Position numbers and translations under genes: made by a program. DNA of 64,000 nt from Misgurnus anguillicaudatus (taxonomy: Eukaryota; Chordata; Actinopteri; Cypriniformes; Cobitidae), in the NCBI RefSeq assembly GCF_027580225.2, contig NC_073358.2, positions 25,446,501 through 25,510,500 of the forward strand, in the 5' to 3' direction. The notes beneath the pieces are model-generated. The model was not told the origin of the DNA. It saw only the letters and a list, made by a program, of their open reading frames with translations, and ran no database searches. This document shows positions 63,801 to 64,000 of this stretch, one piece after another. The first letter of the stretch is position 1. Every line of letters starts with the position of its first letter.

Positions 63801-63893
63801 GTCATCCAACCTCATTCTTCTGCGTAACAGACTGCTTGACATCCTGCTCAAGCTGCTCTTCACCTGCAAAGAGAAGAACACAGTTAACGCACA
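6832..63893 (+). CDS. wdfy3: wdfy3 (ALFY), partial: 25 internal exons
   Basis: Spliced reading of 25 exons gives about 1516 codons with no phase conflict. It follows the vertebrate WDFY3 protein closely (remembered family sequence), for example VPSTLVKCLYLFFDLPH, EKVNQNKVFELLHTV, VKCLVSMTTPHDIRLHG and WHHLVLVMSKGMLKN. WDFY3/ALFY is a phosphoinositide-binding scaffold that links ubiquitinated aggregates to the autophagy machinery. This part covers helical armadillo/HEAT-like repeats and a ConA/LamG-like domain; the C-terminal PH-BEACH, WD40 and FYVE domains lie downstream of the window. Human WDFY3 is about 3500 residues, so this is roughly residues 140 to 1650. The preceding exon, which should end in the family's ASSGQ motif, is not in the window. 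Splice sites are GT-AG except one GC-AG intron. Paralogues such as WDFY4, NBEA and LYST fit less well. Confidence 0.96.
7223..7415 (+). CDS. wdfy3: wdfy3 exon 2 of window
   Basis: Starts ILVKLCSFVSPAEELA in phase 0 after acceptor cttag, and ends VNVVKYIH plus one base before donor gtgagc. It includes SWCPPHNLPWRKSAGEV, a strongly conserved WDFY3 segment. Confidence 0.96.
7541..7564. repeat. (TG)n microsatellite in intron 2
   Basis: An uninterrupted TG run of about 12 units. The rest of this 312-bp intron is unremarkable. Confidence 0.9.
7728..7914 (+). CDS. wdfy3: wdfy3 exon 3 of window
   Basis: The split glutamate codon (g|ag) opens EKECLSTCIQNMQQSDD, and the exon ends FLIDLMI plus AG of a split arginine before donor gtgcct. 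The acceptor follows a pyrimidine tract, tctcttttacag. Contains LSPLEIVEMFAGLSCFLKD. Confidence 0.96.
7960..8260. repeat. Repeat fragments in intron 3
   Basis: About 7960-8045 resembles the widespread fish repeat tail with atttagcagac and a cttatac/cattc motif (SINE/MITE-like). From 8152, gggatgctccgatcagg followed by gccgat resembles the start of a common fish hAT element, with no matching 3' end. Both calls are weak and based on motif recall. Confidence 0.3.
8588..8754 (+). CDS. wdfy3: wdfy3 exon 4 of window
   Basis: The split arginine is completed by G, then LEQAKEDESKDALRDLVN. It ends VPQPSGK plus one base of a glycine codon before donor gtgagt. Acceptor is ggtttag. Confidence 0.96.
8755..9281. 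other. Start of intron 4, nothing recognised
   Basis: AT-rich non-coding sequence. Short hAT-like traces (aacagccaatgatcaggg near 9130) are too weak to call. Confidence 0.5.
9493..10426. mobile_element. hAT non-autonomous element, TSD ATATAGAC
   Basis: Termini CAGGGGTTCTCAAAC and TTTGAGAACCCCTG are inverted, and the 8-bp direct repeat ATATAGAC lies at 9485-9492 and 10427-10434. An exact 8-bp duplication with CAG...CTG ends is diagnostic of hAT. No transposase frame remains in the 934 bp. A fragment of a similar 3' end lies near 40530-40556. Confidence 0.85.
10536..11521. mobile_element. hAT non-autonomous element, TSD TTTTACAG
   Basis: Starts CAGGGGTGTCCAATA and ends GTCTGGACACCCCTG. The perfect 8-bp duplication TTTTACAG lies at 10528-10535 and 11522-11529. 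It has a GC-rich 5' portion with the self-complementary gtcgatcgcgatcgac motif. No transposase frame is supported in the 986 bp. Confidence 0.85.
11788..13103 (+). mobile_element. Repeat carrying a RecQ-like helicase fragment
   Basis: Inverted ends CAGGGGTCTCGTTTATAAA and the complement of CAGGGGTCTCATTTATAAA bound 1316 bp. The end type looks hAT-like, but the flanks (acagac and aagttc) show no target duplication, so superfamily is open. The interior holds a helicase-like frame at 12204-12653. A related internal segment lies on the minus strand at 37341-37760. Confidence 0.55.
12204..12653 (+). pseudogene. RecQ-type superfamily II helicase N-terminal fragment
   Basis: The 149-codon frame has RecQ motif 0 (LKEEQRNAIKAFVDRKDV), a degraded motif I (TTFGKHFIYQL where RecQ has GxGKS-x2-YQL), and motif Ia (VIFVSPLVAFMEDQV). 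It then has GITAMQLGVHD and FGSPKSWLLNKWRDML. The expected DEAH-like Walker B is lost: near 12637 the frame runs VVVKFT-stop, while the +1 reading gives EVHLTYK. It then meets a splice-donor-like ggtaagag at 12663. A functional helicase is excluded by the P-loop changes and truncation. It is a transposon-borne relic, not part of wdfy3. Confidence 0.65.
13104..14298. other. Intron 4 stretch without a gene
   Basis: No gene seen. About 13110-13340 contains GC-rich and repeated gtacgtactgt-like words suggestive of an old MITE, without paired ends. Confidence 0.4.
14302..14704. mobile_element. Harbinger-type MITE, TTA duplication
   Basis: The ends are inverted copies of TGTGGCATTCACACCAGA that continue for about 34 bp with few mismatches. 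TTA lies at 14299-14301 and 14705-14707. The 403-bp interior is GC-rich and non-coding. Confidence 0.75.
14728..15130. repeat. Probable MITE remnant
   Basis: Words such as cttcggaggcatgac on the left and ctgcctccgaaggcagc on the right are partly complementary. The boundaries and family are unclear. The remainder to 15368 is plain intron. Confidence 0.3.
15369..15836 (+). CDS. wdfy3: wdfy3 exon 5 of window
   Basis: The largest exon here (468 nt). It completes a split glycine, then HTVRNIQAFSVLQNAFLKA, and ends SQAHGEQ plus one base. Contains FILEAQHTLSQFAERV and FREFGLLEVLVNLLHKYAAL. It is markedly GC-richer than the flanking introns. Acceptor tttttcag, donor gtaaga. Confidence 0.97.
15954..16009 (+). 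repeat. (CT)n microsatellite serving as polypyrimidine tract
   Basis: About 28 CT units end 8 bases before the acceptor AG of exon 6 (16018-16019) in a 183-bp intron. Branch point candidates must lie upstream of the run. The tract makes up nearly a third of the intron. Confidence 0.9.
16020..16118 (+). CDS. wdfy3: wdfy3 exon 6 of window
   Basis: Completes a split glycine, then DSKNNVAEEQKQLAWLVME, ending QGSNTNA plus one base before donor gtaacg. It is 99 nt and retains frame if skipped, so exon skipping would be in-frame. Confidence 0.95.
16200..16480. repeat. Decayed TTAA-type MITE fragment
   Basis: Contains ccctagatgtgtatgac, ctttgtaatgcattgat and gcttctaaagcaaaac, motifs found in cyprinid MITEs of the class seen again at 62405-62872. 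No intact ends. Confidence 0.35.
16495..17576 (+). pseudogene. Tc1-like (DD36E) transposase, broken
   Basis: Three frame pieces (16500-16739, 16789-17154, 17170-17424) follow a Tc1-family transposase: a helix-turn-helix start, then WSDESRF (first D), DGYFQQDNAPCH (second D) and SPDLNPIEHLWDVVE (E). Between second D and E there are 36 residues, so the triad is DD36E rather than the DD34E of classical Tc1. The frameshifts and stops make it inactive. The 3' inverted terminus is present (CCTAATAATCCTTTAAGTGA then TA at 17577); the 5' terminus was not found. A shorter relative is at 49431-49979. Confidence 0.85.
17640..19657. other. Rest of intron 6: repeat debris
   Basis: A probable hAT 3' end (gtcacaaccctagtgat) lies near 17672. 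A Tc1-like end fragment (tactgtgcaaaagtc) starts near 18056 and is followed by related sequence to about 18660. From about 18670 to 19657 I see nothing recognisable. Confidence 0.35.
19658..19851 (+). CDS. wdfy3: wdfy3 exon 7 of window
   Basis: Completes a glycine and continues LFREFGGARCVHNIVKY, with SPSGDDDMGTLLGLMHSAP, ending in phase 0 at LKTDILR before donor gtgaga. The high GC of this exon stands out from its AT-rich flanks. Confidence 0.96.
19852..20467. other. Start of intron 7, nothing recognised
   Basis: AT-rich sequence with no coding signal or repeat ends that I can support. Confidence 0.5.
20655..20890. repeat. Inner inverted repeat within the nest
   Basis: The left arm with cgacagggatttaagcaact pairs with the right arm caggaagttgctcaaatccc. 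The middle begins aggttgcacaccagacacg, resembling the end of the surrounding outer element, so it may be a second member of that family. Confidence 0.5.
20896..21807. mobile_element. TTAA foldback family 1, copy 2
   Basis: TTAA lies at 20892-20895 and 21808-21811. The ends are AGAATTAGTCAATTTTC and the complement GAAAATGGACTAATCCT. The length is 912 bp, with the same arm sequences as copy 1 and a longer GC-rich centre. Confidence 0.8.
22241..22461. mobile_element. Short MITE with TGGCCGGTTGCATAAA ends
   Basis: Starts TGGCCGGTTGCATAAA and ends with its near-exact complement (TTTATGCAACCGGCCA). It is 221 bp and non-coding. The target duplication is not clear. Confidence 0.6.
22600..22919. repeat. 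Repeat related to 9282-9492
   Basis: Shares gagggtctgcgtacagtg, gacgcaattgttgtcatcag and gtcgcaatgcgcatg with the intron 4 repeat. The family is unknown. It is interrupted by the hAT at 22920. Confidence 0.45.
22920..23748. mobile_element. hAT element, TSD CTATACTC
   Basis: Ends TAGGTCTGGGTGATA and TATCACCCAGCCCTA are inverted. An exact 8-bp duplication CTATACTC lies at 22912-22919 and 23749-23756. The 829-bp interior has no supported transposase frame. Confidence 0.85.
23875..24332 (+). CDS. wdfy3: wdfy3 exon 8 of window
   Basis: Starts in phase 0 with ALLAVLRESHRTRTVF and ends MATDSFY plus AG of a split serine before donor gtgtgg. Contains KVGGFVYVTSLLVAMERSL, AAMRYEPANSHFF and PTLKHCSKLFIYLYK. 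Acceptor aaattcag. Confidence 0.97.
24719..24978. repeat. Possible MITE with TTCACACTGCC / GGTGTGAACAC ends
   Basis: Roughly inverted ends (ttcacactgccgtcaac and gctggtgtgaacac) enclose a GC-rich segment. No clean target duplication. The preceding 24333-24718 shows nothing recognisable. Confidence 0.35.
25094..26991. mobile_element. Harbinger-type element, TTA duplication, with nested MITEs
   Basis: The ends share inverted TGTTTACATTA, followed on both sides by GCRTT and TTTTAAAACG words. TTA lies at 25091-25093 and 26992-26994. It contains the foldback at 26255-26670 and, near 25252, a hAT-like start (taggggtgtgcgatattgac). Confidence 0.5.
26255..26670. mobile_element. Palindromic MITE with TA duplication
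   Basis: CACTGTAAAAAAATCCGTAG at the left pairs with ACGGACTTTTTTTACAGTG at the right, flanked by TA at 26253-26254 and 26671-26672. The arms extend over 130 bases, including the word ttatgttatttactggcaac and its complement. Confidence 0.7.
26995..28002. other. End of intron 8, nothing firm
   Basis: About 27000-27400 contains partly complementary words (ttacggcgtaaaattt and ttgccgtaaagtcc) suggesting a decayed MITE. No coding signal before the exon at 28003. Confidence 0.35.
28003..28086 (+). CDS. wdfy3: wdfy3 exon 9 of window
   Basis: An 84-nt exon. AG|T completes serine, then RAEQVPPCLTHETSLPSPWG and TPAIARK plus AG of a split arginine before donor gtactg. Acceptor ggctgtag is weak in pyrimidines. 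The length is a multiple of three, so skipping would be in-frame; a regulated cassette exon is possible. Confidence 0.93.
28484..29777. mobile_element. TTAA element (AGGGATAGTTCACCC type) with nested insertion
   Basis: TTAA lies at 28480-28483 and 29778-29781. The ends AGGGATAGTTCACCCAAAAA and its complement are perfect over about 20 bp. The original body is split by 28522-29237. This terminus type is very common in cyprinid genomes. Confidence 0.75.
28522..29237. mobile_element. Nested element rich in TTTACCAGTAAA words
   Basis: Flanked by TAA (28519-28521 and 29238-29240). Removing it rejoins the host element as gtcattaatgactcaccctc. The ends CCTCTTTCACAC and GGGTGAAAGGGA are imperfect complements. 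The interior has many repeats of taatttaccagtaaatt type. Confidence 0.5.
29782..30289. other. Intron 9 stretch, nothing recognised
   Basis: No coding or repeat-end signal that I can support. Confidence 0.45.
30290..31108. repeat. Element with CACGGGATTCGTTTT-like inverted ends
   Basis: The left end (gagccctatttgcacgggat) is similar in inverse to the right end (taatcccgtccgaatagtgc). Exact termini and target duplication not resolved. Confidence 0.4.
31251..31436. mobile_element. Short hAT MITE (186 bp)
   Basis: Starts CAGCGGTGGCCATTCCTGG and ends CCAGGAATGCCCACCCCTG. The flanking octamers ttttagag (31243-31250) and ttctagag (31437-31444) differ at one base. A common fish hAT-derived MITE. 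Confidence 0.75.
31490..31578. repeat. (AT)n microsatellite
   Basis: Nearly pure AT run abutting the next hAT element. Confidence 0.9.
31579..32894. mobile_element. hAT element copy A in AT microsatellite
   Basis: Starts TAGGGCTGTCAATAGATT and ends TTTTGACAGCACTA; both sides are AT repeat, so the expected 8-bp duplication would be ATATATAT and cannot be proved. Near each end are attaatcgc or gcgttaa words. 1316 bp, homologous along its length to 32979-34254. Confidence 0.75.
32895..32978. repeat. (AT)n microsatellite between two hAT copies
   Basis: About 40 AT units separate the two 1.3-kb copies. Confidence 0.9.
32979..34254. mobile_element. hAT element copy B in AT microsatellite
   Basis: Starts TAGGGCTGTCAATAGATT and ends TTTTGACAGCCCTA, 1276 bp, same orientation as copy A. 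Shared internal blocks include tgctgctgcatcatttgtga and cctgtgctggcaa. Many substitutions separate the two, so they are not a very recent duplication. Confidence 0.75.
34255..34310. repeat. (AT)n microsatellite
   Basis: AT run after copy B, with one ttt interruption near 34290. Confidence 0.85.
34600..34710. repeat. Fragment of the AGGTGCAGTGTGTAA MITE
   Basis: Contains aaaaaggtctcgttctaag, cataacggttcattatgaaa and acccctgataatgtagtttt, matching the inner part of the MITE at 38150-38525. Both ends are missing. Confidence 0.6.
34949..34989. repeat. (AC)n microsatellite
   Basis: About 20 AC units. Confidence 0.9.
35207..35445. mobile_element. MITE with GGGGYGKTTTCCCGGACAGG ends
   Basis: The left end (gggtgttttcccggacaggg) and right end (ccctgtccggggaaccgccc) are near-complementary. 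Inner words aggactaggtctta and tctaggactagtcta also pair. A short, common cyprinid MITE with no coding content. Confidence 0.65.
35446..35981. other. End of intron 9, little recognised
   Basis: A Tc1-like trace (cctgacctgaacccatag) near 35525 resembles the LNPIE codons of a transposase in decayed form. Otherwise nothing. Confidence 0.35.
35982..36153 (+). CDS. wdfy3: wdfy3 exon 10 of window
   Basis: Completes arginine with A, then HGYHGSSNSTPGKPLTDLK, and ends in phase 0 at SSDTQPE before donor gtatga. The first half is the low-complexity, Ser/Pro-rich linker that varies between vertebrates; VVIHPGAVLAMLDLL is conserved. Confidence 0.95.
36154..36761. other. Intron 10, nothing recognised
   Basis: 608 bp without repeat ends or coding signal. 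Confidence 0.5.
36762..36976 (+). CDS. wdfy3: wdfy3 exon 11 of window
   Basis: Phase-0 start HALDLQLAVANILQLLVHS, end LASQALQPMVL plus AG of a split arginine. Contains CEAGLHSRLLQRCS and LHPPLQRMFERL. Acceptor cttctcag, donor gtgact. Confidence 0.96.
37341..37760 (-). pseudogene. Second RecQ-like helicase fragment (transposon-borne)
   Basis: The minus-strand frame 37341-37733 reads KEEQKNAVKAFGDRKDV, then a well-preserved P-loop PPPGFGKSLVYQL, then PMVAKMMGHNENGQLGVHD. Compared with 12204-12653 it lacks about 35 codons between the GHEN and QLGVHD positions (motif Ia lost), and then runs off into unrelated residues. Neighbouring DNA (gatgatcaacagtaac and ttgtcag words) is also shared with the intron 4 copy, so both come from one repeat family. 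Not functional. Element termini were not found here. Confidence 0.6.
37761..38145. other. Intron 11 stretch, nothing firm
   Basis: Words such as gtctaatcagattcactgg and gctggaaaatgagcatatt are reminiscent of cyprinid MITEs, but I cannot define ends. Confidence 0.3.
38150..38525. mobile_element. TTAA MITE (AGGTGCAGTGTGTAA), forward copy
   Basis: TTAA lies at 38146-38149 and 38526-38529. The ends AGGTGCAGTGTGTAA and TTACACACGGCACCT are inverted. 376 bp. The interior has gcatctagcggtgaggtt and aatggcgacttccatgtaag. Confidence 0.75.
38921..39302. mobile_element. TTAA MITE (AGGTGCAGTGTGTAA), inverted copy
   Basis: The same element as 38150-38525 in opposite orientation (acatggaagtcgccatcttg here is its complement). 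TTAA is directly before it (38917-38920) and one base beyond its right end. The pair is separated by 395 bp of other sequence. Confidence 0.75.
39303..40180. other. Intron 11 stretch with a short repeat tail
   Basis: About 39655-39705 contains ctttggataaaagcgtctgc and aaatgcataatgcag, a tail motif common to fish SINE/MITE repeats. No gene seen. Confidence 0.35.
40180..40560. repeat. MITE and hAT end fragments
   Basis: Begins aatttatacttctgtgtcg (MITE-like). It ends with the hAT 3' terminus ccactttgagaacccctta, similar to the end of the element at 9493-10426. Confidence 0.4.
40890..41386. mobile_element. MITE with TTTACATGCACAG ends
   Basis: TTTACATGCACAGTCTTACG on the left pairs with the complement of TTTACATGCACAGAGTAAGC at the right. 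Repeated catgtaaac words lie within. Target duplication not resolved. Confidence 0.5.
41748..42648. mobile_element. TTAA foldback family 1, copy 3
   Basis: TTAA lies at 41744-41747 and 42649-42652. The ends AGGAATATTCCATTTTC and its complement are perfect. 901 bp. The arms and the centre (gcgtttcatatatgtaacac) match copy 1. Confidence 0.8.
42830..42942 (+). CDS. wdfy3: wdfy3 exon 12 of window
   Basis: Completes arginine with G, then EFLRLGNPLNCGAWDKKLLK, ending YEAEMR plus one base before donor gtaaga. It lies between foldback copies 3 and 4. Confidence 0.95.
43592..44045. mobile_element. TTAA foldback family 1, copy 4 (short)
   Basis: TTAA lies at 43588-43591 and 44046-44049. The ends AGGATTAGTCAATTTCC and GAAAATGGACTAATCCT are inverted. 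At 454 bp it has lost part of the centre relative to copy 1. Confidence 0.75.
44050..44608. mobile_element. TTAA foldback, AGGACAACACC family
   Basis: Starts AGGACAACACCTCCGTTTTT and ends AAAAACGGTGTTGTTTTCCT, flanked by TTAA at 44046-44049 (shared with copy 4) and 44609-44612. The inner arms (tttaaccatgttcttacctc) pair. It resembles the 3884-4606 family in having an agcatttagcytag-ccattcatt block. Confidence 0.7.
44816..45050 (+). CDS. wdfy3: wdfy3 exon 13 of window
   Basis: Completes asparagine with AC, then SMTLSMEGFGPDSVFT, and ends TSLEGF plus GG before donor gtaagg. Contains SAEGSTVPLTRVKCLVSM, identical in vertebrate WDFY3 as far as I recall. Confidence 0.96.
45051..46673. other. Intron 13, nothing recognised
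   Basis: 1.6 kb of AT-rich intron with a short CA run near 46092. No repeat ends or genes supported. Confidence 0.5.
46674..46774 (+). CDS. wdfy3: wdfy3 exon 14 of window
   Basis: Completes glycine with C, then CLFLPSLAPHNAPSSNANTS and DGAVVSGMGN plus one base. It starts the ConA/LamG-like region. The donor is gttcgt, weak at positions +3 and +4, but phase and homology (G-E-R-F-F across the junction) require this end. Confidence 0.9.
46898..47684. mobile_element. TTAA foldback family 1, copy 5
   Basis: TTAA lies at 46894-46897 and 47685-47688. The ends are AGGATTAGTCCATTTTC and GAAAATTGACTAATCCT (with a T-run insertion before the right end). 787 bp. Confidence 0.78.
48313..48364. repeat. 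(GT)n microsatellite
   Basis: About 26 GT units, uninterrupted. Confidence 0.92.
48462..48542. repeat. (CT)n microsatellite with TTTC interruptions
   Basis: Imperfect CT run about 80 bp long, followed by a pyrimidine-rich segment to about 48625. Confidence 0.9.
49431..49979 (-). mobile_element. Internally deleted Tc1-like element (DD36E relative)
   Basis: The ends CAGTCACCTAAAGGATTATT and the complement of CACTCACCTAAAGAATTATT are inverted, with TA at 49429-49430 and 49980-49981. The interior retains only the C-terminal transposase part on the minus strand: DGYFQQDNAPCHKARIIS, then after a frame break WPPHSPDLNPIEHRWDVV and ESMPHRIKAVLKAKGG. The N-terminal half is deleted, so it is non-autonomous. 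It is the same family as 16495-17576. Confidence 0.85.
50182..50451. mobile_element. TTAA MITE (AGGAATAGTATGTA)
   Basis: TTAA lies at 50178-50181 and 50452-50455. The ends AGGAATAGTATGTAATA and the complement of AGGAACAGTATGTAGTATTG match. 270 bp. Confidence 0.7.
50471..50590. mobile_element. Small palindromic MITE
   Basis: ACTAGTCAACATTTGAGGTG at the left and CACTTCAAATGTTGACTAGT at the right pair over about 28 bases. A second inner pairing is cttagaagttgtctta with taggacaactttgatga. Likely Tc1/mariner-type by its TA-rich edges. Confidence 0.6.
50720..51770. mobile_element. hAT-type element, near-perfect 8-bp duplication
   Basis: Starts TAGGGTTGCCACCTTT and ends GGACGGGTGGCAACGCTA. Octamers gtagtagt (50712-50719) and gtattagt (51771-51778) differ at one base. 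1051 bp, containing the perfect hairpin at 50854-50951. Confidence 0.7.
50854..50951. repeat. 98-bp hairpin with perfect 30-bp arms
   Basis: Arms at 50854-50883 and 50922-50951 are exact complements, starting CCCAGACAGCAGACGACTCT and ending at the matching TGTCTGGG. The 38-bp loop is GC-rich and contains a further gatccggtgcggatccgg near-palindrome. Probably a small recent MITE; no target duplication recognised. Confidence 0.8.
51779..52302. other. Intron 14 stretch, nothing recognised
   Basis: No repeat end or coding signal supported. Confidence 0.45.
52307..52736. mobile_element. TTAA foldback (AGGGATAGTTCACTTT)
   Basis: TTAA lies at 52303-52306 and 52737-52740. The arms are inverted over most of 430 bp: ccattgacttccatagtagg on the left and its complement on the right, and ttttgagaaatgatggtaaa with its complement. 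Nearly a pure hairpin. Confidence 0.8.
52935..53153 (+). CDS. wdfy3: wdfy3 exon 15 of window (GC donor)
   Basis: Completes glycine with GA, then ERFFPPPSGLSYSTWFCVER and HYVCLAIVLSAKDRSLIVS, ending ELLQSY plus one base (A). This is the core of the ConA/LamG-like domain. The donor is GCAAGT at 53154. A GT two bases further on (caa|gtg) would give a stop three codons into the next exon, so the GC site is required. Confidence 0.93.
53154..53497 (+). other. wdfy3: GC-AG intron 15
   Basis: 344 bp with donor GCAAGT and acceptor cccctcacag. GC donors normally show a strong match elsewhere in the site, and here GCAAGT matches the GC-AG consensus fully. Otherwise plain intron. Confidence 0.85.
53498..53679 (+). 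CDS. wdfy3: wdfy3 exon 16 of window
   Basis: TG completes methionine, then DDFSEESSFYEILPCCARF and GQWHHLVLVMSKGMLKN, ending in phase 0 at QMVNTVK. The W-H-H-L-V and Y-I-D-G strands are the hallmark of ConA/LamG-like folds. Acceptor cctcacag, donor gtgtgg. Confidence 0.96.
53680..54307. other. Intron 16, nothing recognised
   Basis: 628 bp without repeat ends or coding signal. Confidence 0.5.
54308..54539 (+). CDS. wdfy3: wdfy3 exon 17 of window
   Basis: Phase-0 start LHYVHNAPGGSASANPPVVS, then YIGTPPAQRQLSALVWRLGP, ending QAVYMP plus T of a split cysteine before donor gtgagt. Closes the ConA/LamG-like domain. Confidence 0.96.
54587..56385. mobile_element. hAT element, TSD GTCTCTAT
   Basis: The ends TAGAGCTGCAACAACTAATC and CGTTAGTTGCAGCCCTA are inverted, with an exact 8-bp duplication GTCTCTAT at 54579-54586 and 56386-56393. 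1799 bp. It contains the MITE at 55827-56143 and no supported transposase frame. Confidence 0.85.
55827..56143. mobile_element. TTAA MITE (AGCAACACCAAAGAG) nested in the hAT
   Basis: TTAA lies at 55823-55826 and 56144-56147. The ends AGCAACACCAAAGAGTTTTT and AAAAACTCTTTAGTGTTGCT are inverted with one mismatch. 317 bp. Confidence 0.75.
56394..56959. other. End of intron 17, nothing recognised
   Basis: AT-rich with a short tta run near 56522. No element ends. Confidence 0.45.
56960..57120 (+). CDS. wdfy3: wdfy3 exon 18 of window
   Basis: GT completes cysteine, then KDSKTEAVPPCPVALVPEEK, and ends in phase 0 at LDSKAIAKQ before donor gtcaac. Acceptor tgtctccag. Confidence 0.95.
57231..57912. 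mobile_element. hAT-like MITE, 6-bp duplication TTGATT, with nested repeat
   Basis: Ends CAGGGTTCCCATGGGTCCTT and GTGTGGGAACCCTG; ttgatt lies at 57225-57230 and 57913-57918. Inner words tccttgaa recur at both sides. Split by the repeat at about 57505-57771. Confidence 0.65.
57505..57771. repeat. Nested fish repeat (GTCTCGGGTTACGTATGTAA)
   Basis: Begins cgtctcgggttacgtatgta and tgagaagggaacgagacgct, a repeat found widely in teleosts as far as I recall. Ends gagttccctcgaaagggaac. No coding content. Confidence 0.5.
57960..58071 (+). CDS. wdfy3: wdfy3 exon 19 of window
   Basis: Phase-0 start LGVSSHDSATPVKLVHNAVG, end GAAVIGYL plus one base before donor gtgagt. Acceptor cttttttcag. Confidence 0.96.
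58195..58385 (+). CDS. wdfy3: wdfy3 exon 20 of window
   Basis: Completes glycine, then VRAFVTKPVATNLQYTGGAA, ending in phase 0 at MERIKGYQ. Contains VMASDVEGLYAAV-like LVAMASDVEGLYAAVKALV, nearly identical across vertebrates. Only 123 bp of intron separate it from exon 19. Confidence 0.96.
58661..58813 (+). CDS. wdfy3: wdfy3 exon 21 of window
   Basis: 51 whole codons, LLAMLLKKKRPLLNSHILHL to FQDLLCDFD, with phase 0 at both ends. Contains VGTVDSGHETSIIPNST. Acceptor ctgttctag, donor gtaagg. Confidence 0.96.
58868..59737. mobile_element. TTAA foldback family 1, copy 6
   Basis: The right end GAAAATTGACTAATCCT is followed by TTAA at 59738-59741. The left end AGGATTAGTCCATTTTC lacks an intact TTAA (tcca instead). 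870 bp with the family arms, more diverged than copies 1 and 3. Confidence 0.75.
59805..59878 (+). CDS. wdfy3: wdfy3 exon 22 of window
   Basis: Short 74-nt exon, VWLHAPYELHLSLFEHFIEL to LLTES plus AG of a split serine. Acceptor gttccttcag, donor gtaatt. Confidence 0.95.
59879..60443. other. Start of intron 22, repeat-like GC-rich patches
   Basis: About 60194-60440 starts gggggcgtgcacacccaaac, which looks like a Harbinger-type MITE end, but no partner end is clear. No gene. Confidence 0.3.
60444..60770. repeat. Partial hAT-like element (5' end only)
   Basis: The 5' terminus tagggctgtgttgaaaaaaa and following atcgattc words resemble fish hAT elements. No 3' end was found before exon 23. Confidence 0.4.
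60771..60823. repeat. (CT)n microsatellite
   Basis: About 26 CT units. Confidence 0.92.
61106..61382. mobile_element. TTAA MITE (AGCAACACAATGTAG)
   Basis: TTAA lies at 61102-61105 and 61383-61386. The ends AGCAACACAATGTAGTTTTT and AACTACATAGTGTTGCT are inverted. Same terminal type as 55827-56143. 277 bp. Confidence 0.75.
61800..62085. repeat. Fragment related to the 3432-5101 element
   Basis: Shares the block around gtttacaatgcatggaatgg and ttgttgagcggatttattgc with 4870-4930, and attttggtggtaact with 5055-5070. The terminal repeats are missing. Confidence 0.65.
62151..62312 (+). CDS. wdfy3: wdfy3 exon 23 of window
   Basis: T completes serine, then EAAKNAKLLREFQLIPRLLL, ending NSYDLL plus AG of a split arginine before donor gtgaga. 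Contains LSQPTIAAIGNVLSLLLQGF. Confidence 0.96.
62405..62872. repeat. Decayed TTAA-type MITE
   Basis: The left part with tttgctcaccctcatgccat and the right part with gatgagtaaattatggaaca and ctggtgaacttttgcttta are diverged ends of the AGGGATAGTTCACC class. Confidence 0.45.
62873..63550. other. End of intron 23, nothing recognised
   Basis: Non-coding. A CRE-like TGACGTCA at 63034-63041 and a second gtgacgtcgtcat near 63060 are noted without evidence of function. Confidence 0.4.
63551..63645 (+). CDS. wdfy3: wdfy3 exon 24 of window
   Basis: A completes arginine, then FGQFISSTLPTFAVCEKFVV and MENTNEEKIDR plus one base before donor gtaaac. Acceptor ccatgtcag. Confidence 0.95.
63773..63893 (+). 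CDS. wdfy3: wdfy3 exon 25 of window (last visible)
   Basis: GA completes glycine, then IDDEFGGLLSSNLILLRNRL and FTCKEKNTVNA plus CA of a split glutamine before donor gtgagt at 63894. The next exon, expected to encode the family's QACEELVKTLGF region, lies beyond the window. Confidence 0.95.
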
Positions 63894-64000
63894 GTGAGTT
63901 TCATTTCATATCTAGCGTTTGATTTAATCTTCAAAGTTTAACCTTCATGTTTATCGCTCATCATCAACAATCTTCAACCTTTATGTTTGCCCTTCTGCTG

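Noticed and set aside
6832..63893. Assignment to WDFY4, NBEA or LYST
   Set aside because: The exon-by-exon match is to WDFY3, including segments such as DDDMGTLLGLMHSAP and VKCLVSMTTPHDIRL that I associate with WDFY3 only.
1..64000. LINE or LTR retroelement coding regions, tRNA genes, CRISPR
   Set aside because: No reverse-transcriptase, integrase, tRNA cloverleaf or repeat-spacer array was recognised by eye; a tRNA scan was not possible.

Overview
This window is vertebrate nuclear DNA. The sequence character suggests a ray-finned fish, most likely a cypriniform (carp or zebrafish relative). The reasons are AT-rich introns, very dense and nested DNA-transposon relics of kinds common in cyprinids (hAT, Harbinger-type, TTAA-target foldbacks, Tc1-like), abundant dinucleotide microsatellites, and no recognisable LINE or LTR reverse-transcriptase reading frame. 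The species call is inference; the gene call is much firmer.

Only one host gene is visible: the + strand gene wdfy3 (ALFY), a very large BEACH/PH/WD40/FYVE protein that acts as a scaffold in selective autophagy of protein aggregates. The window carries 25 consecutive internal coding exons (6832 to 63893). Together they encode 4550 nt, about 1516 residues, with every splice phase compatible. They correspond to roughly the N-terminal 40 per cent of the protein after its first ~140 residues: a long alpha-helical armadillo/HEAT-like region, a concanavalin A/LamG-like domain (exons 14 to 17), and the start of the following helical region. The first exons, and the PH-BEACH, WD40 and FYVE domains, lie outside the window. 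Intron 15 uses a GC donor, and one short intron has a CT microsatellite acting as its polypyrimidine tract.

Almost everything else is intronic repeat. From 1 to 6831 (upstream intron) there are Harbinger-type MITEs, one holding a decayed THAP zinc-finger exon, a three-level nest of elements (3184-5230) and a TTAA foldback. Intron 4 (8755-15368) holds two hAT elements with perfect 8-bp target duplications and a repeat carrying a RecQ-like helicase fragment. Intron 6 holds a broken DD36E Tc1-like transposase. Intron 7 holds a nest of foldbacks and another hAT. Intron 9 holds two 1.3-kb hAT copies joined by AT microsatellites. Introns 11 to 14, 17, 18, 21 and 22 hold more TTAA foldbacks, hATs and MITEs.

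Fifteen insertions share TTAA target sites. Six of them belong to one family of self-complementary foldbacks scattered through the wdfy3 introns, where they could pair with each other across exons in the pre-mRNA. No tRNA, rRNA, CRISPR, operon or promoter was recognised. All family names rest on terminal motifs, target duplications and remembered protein families; no database search was possible.
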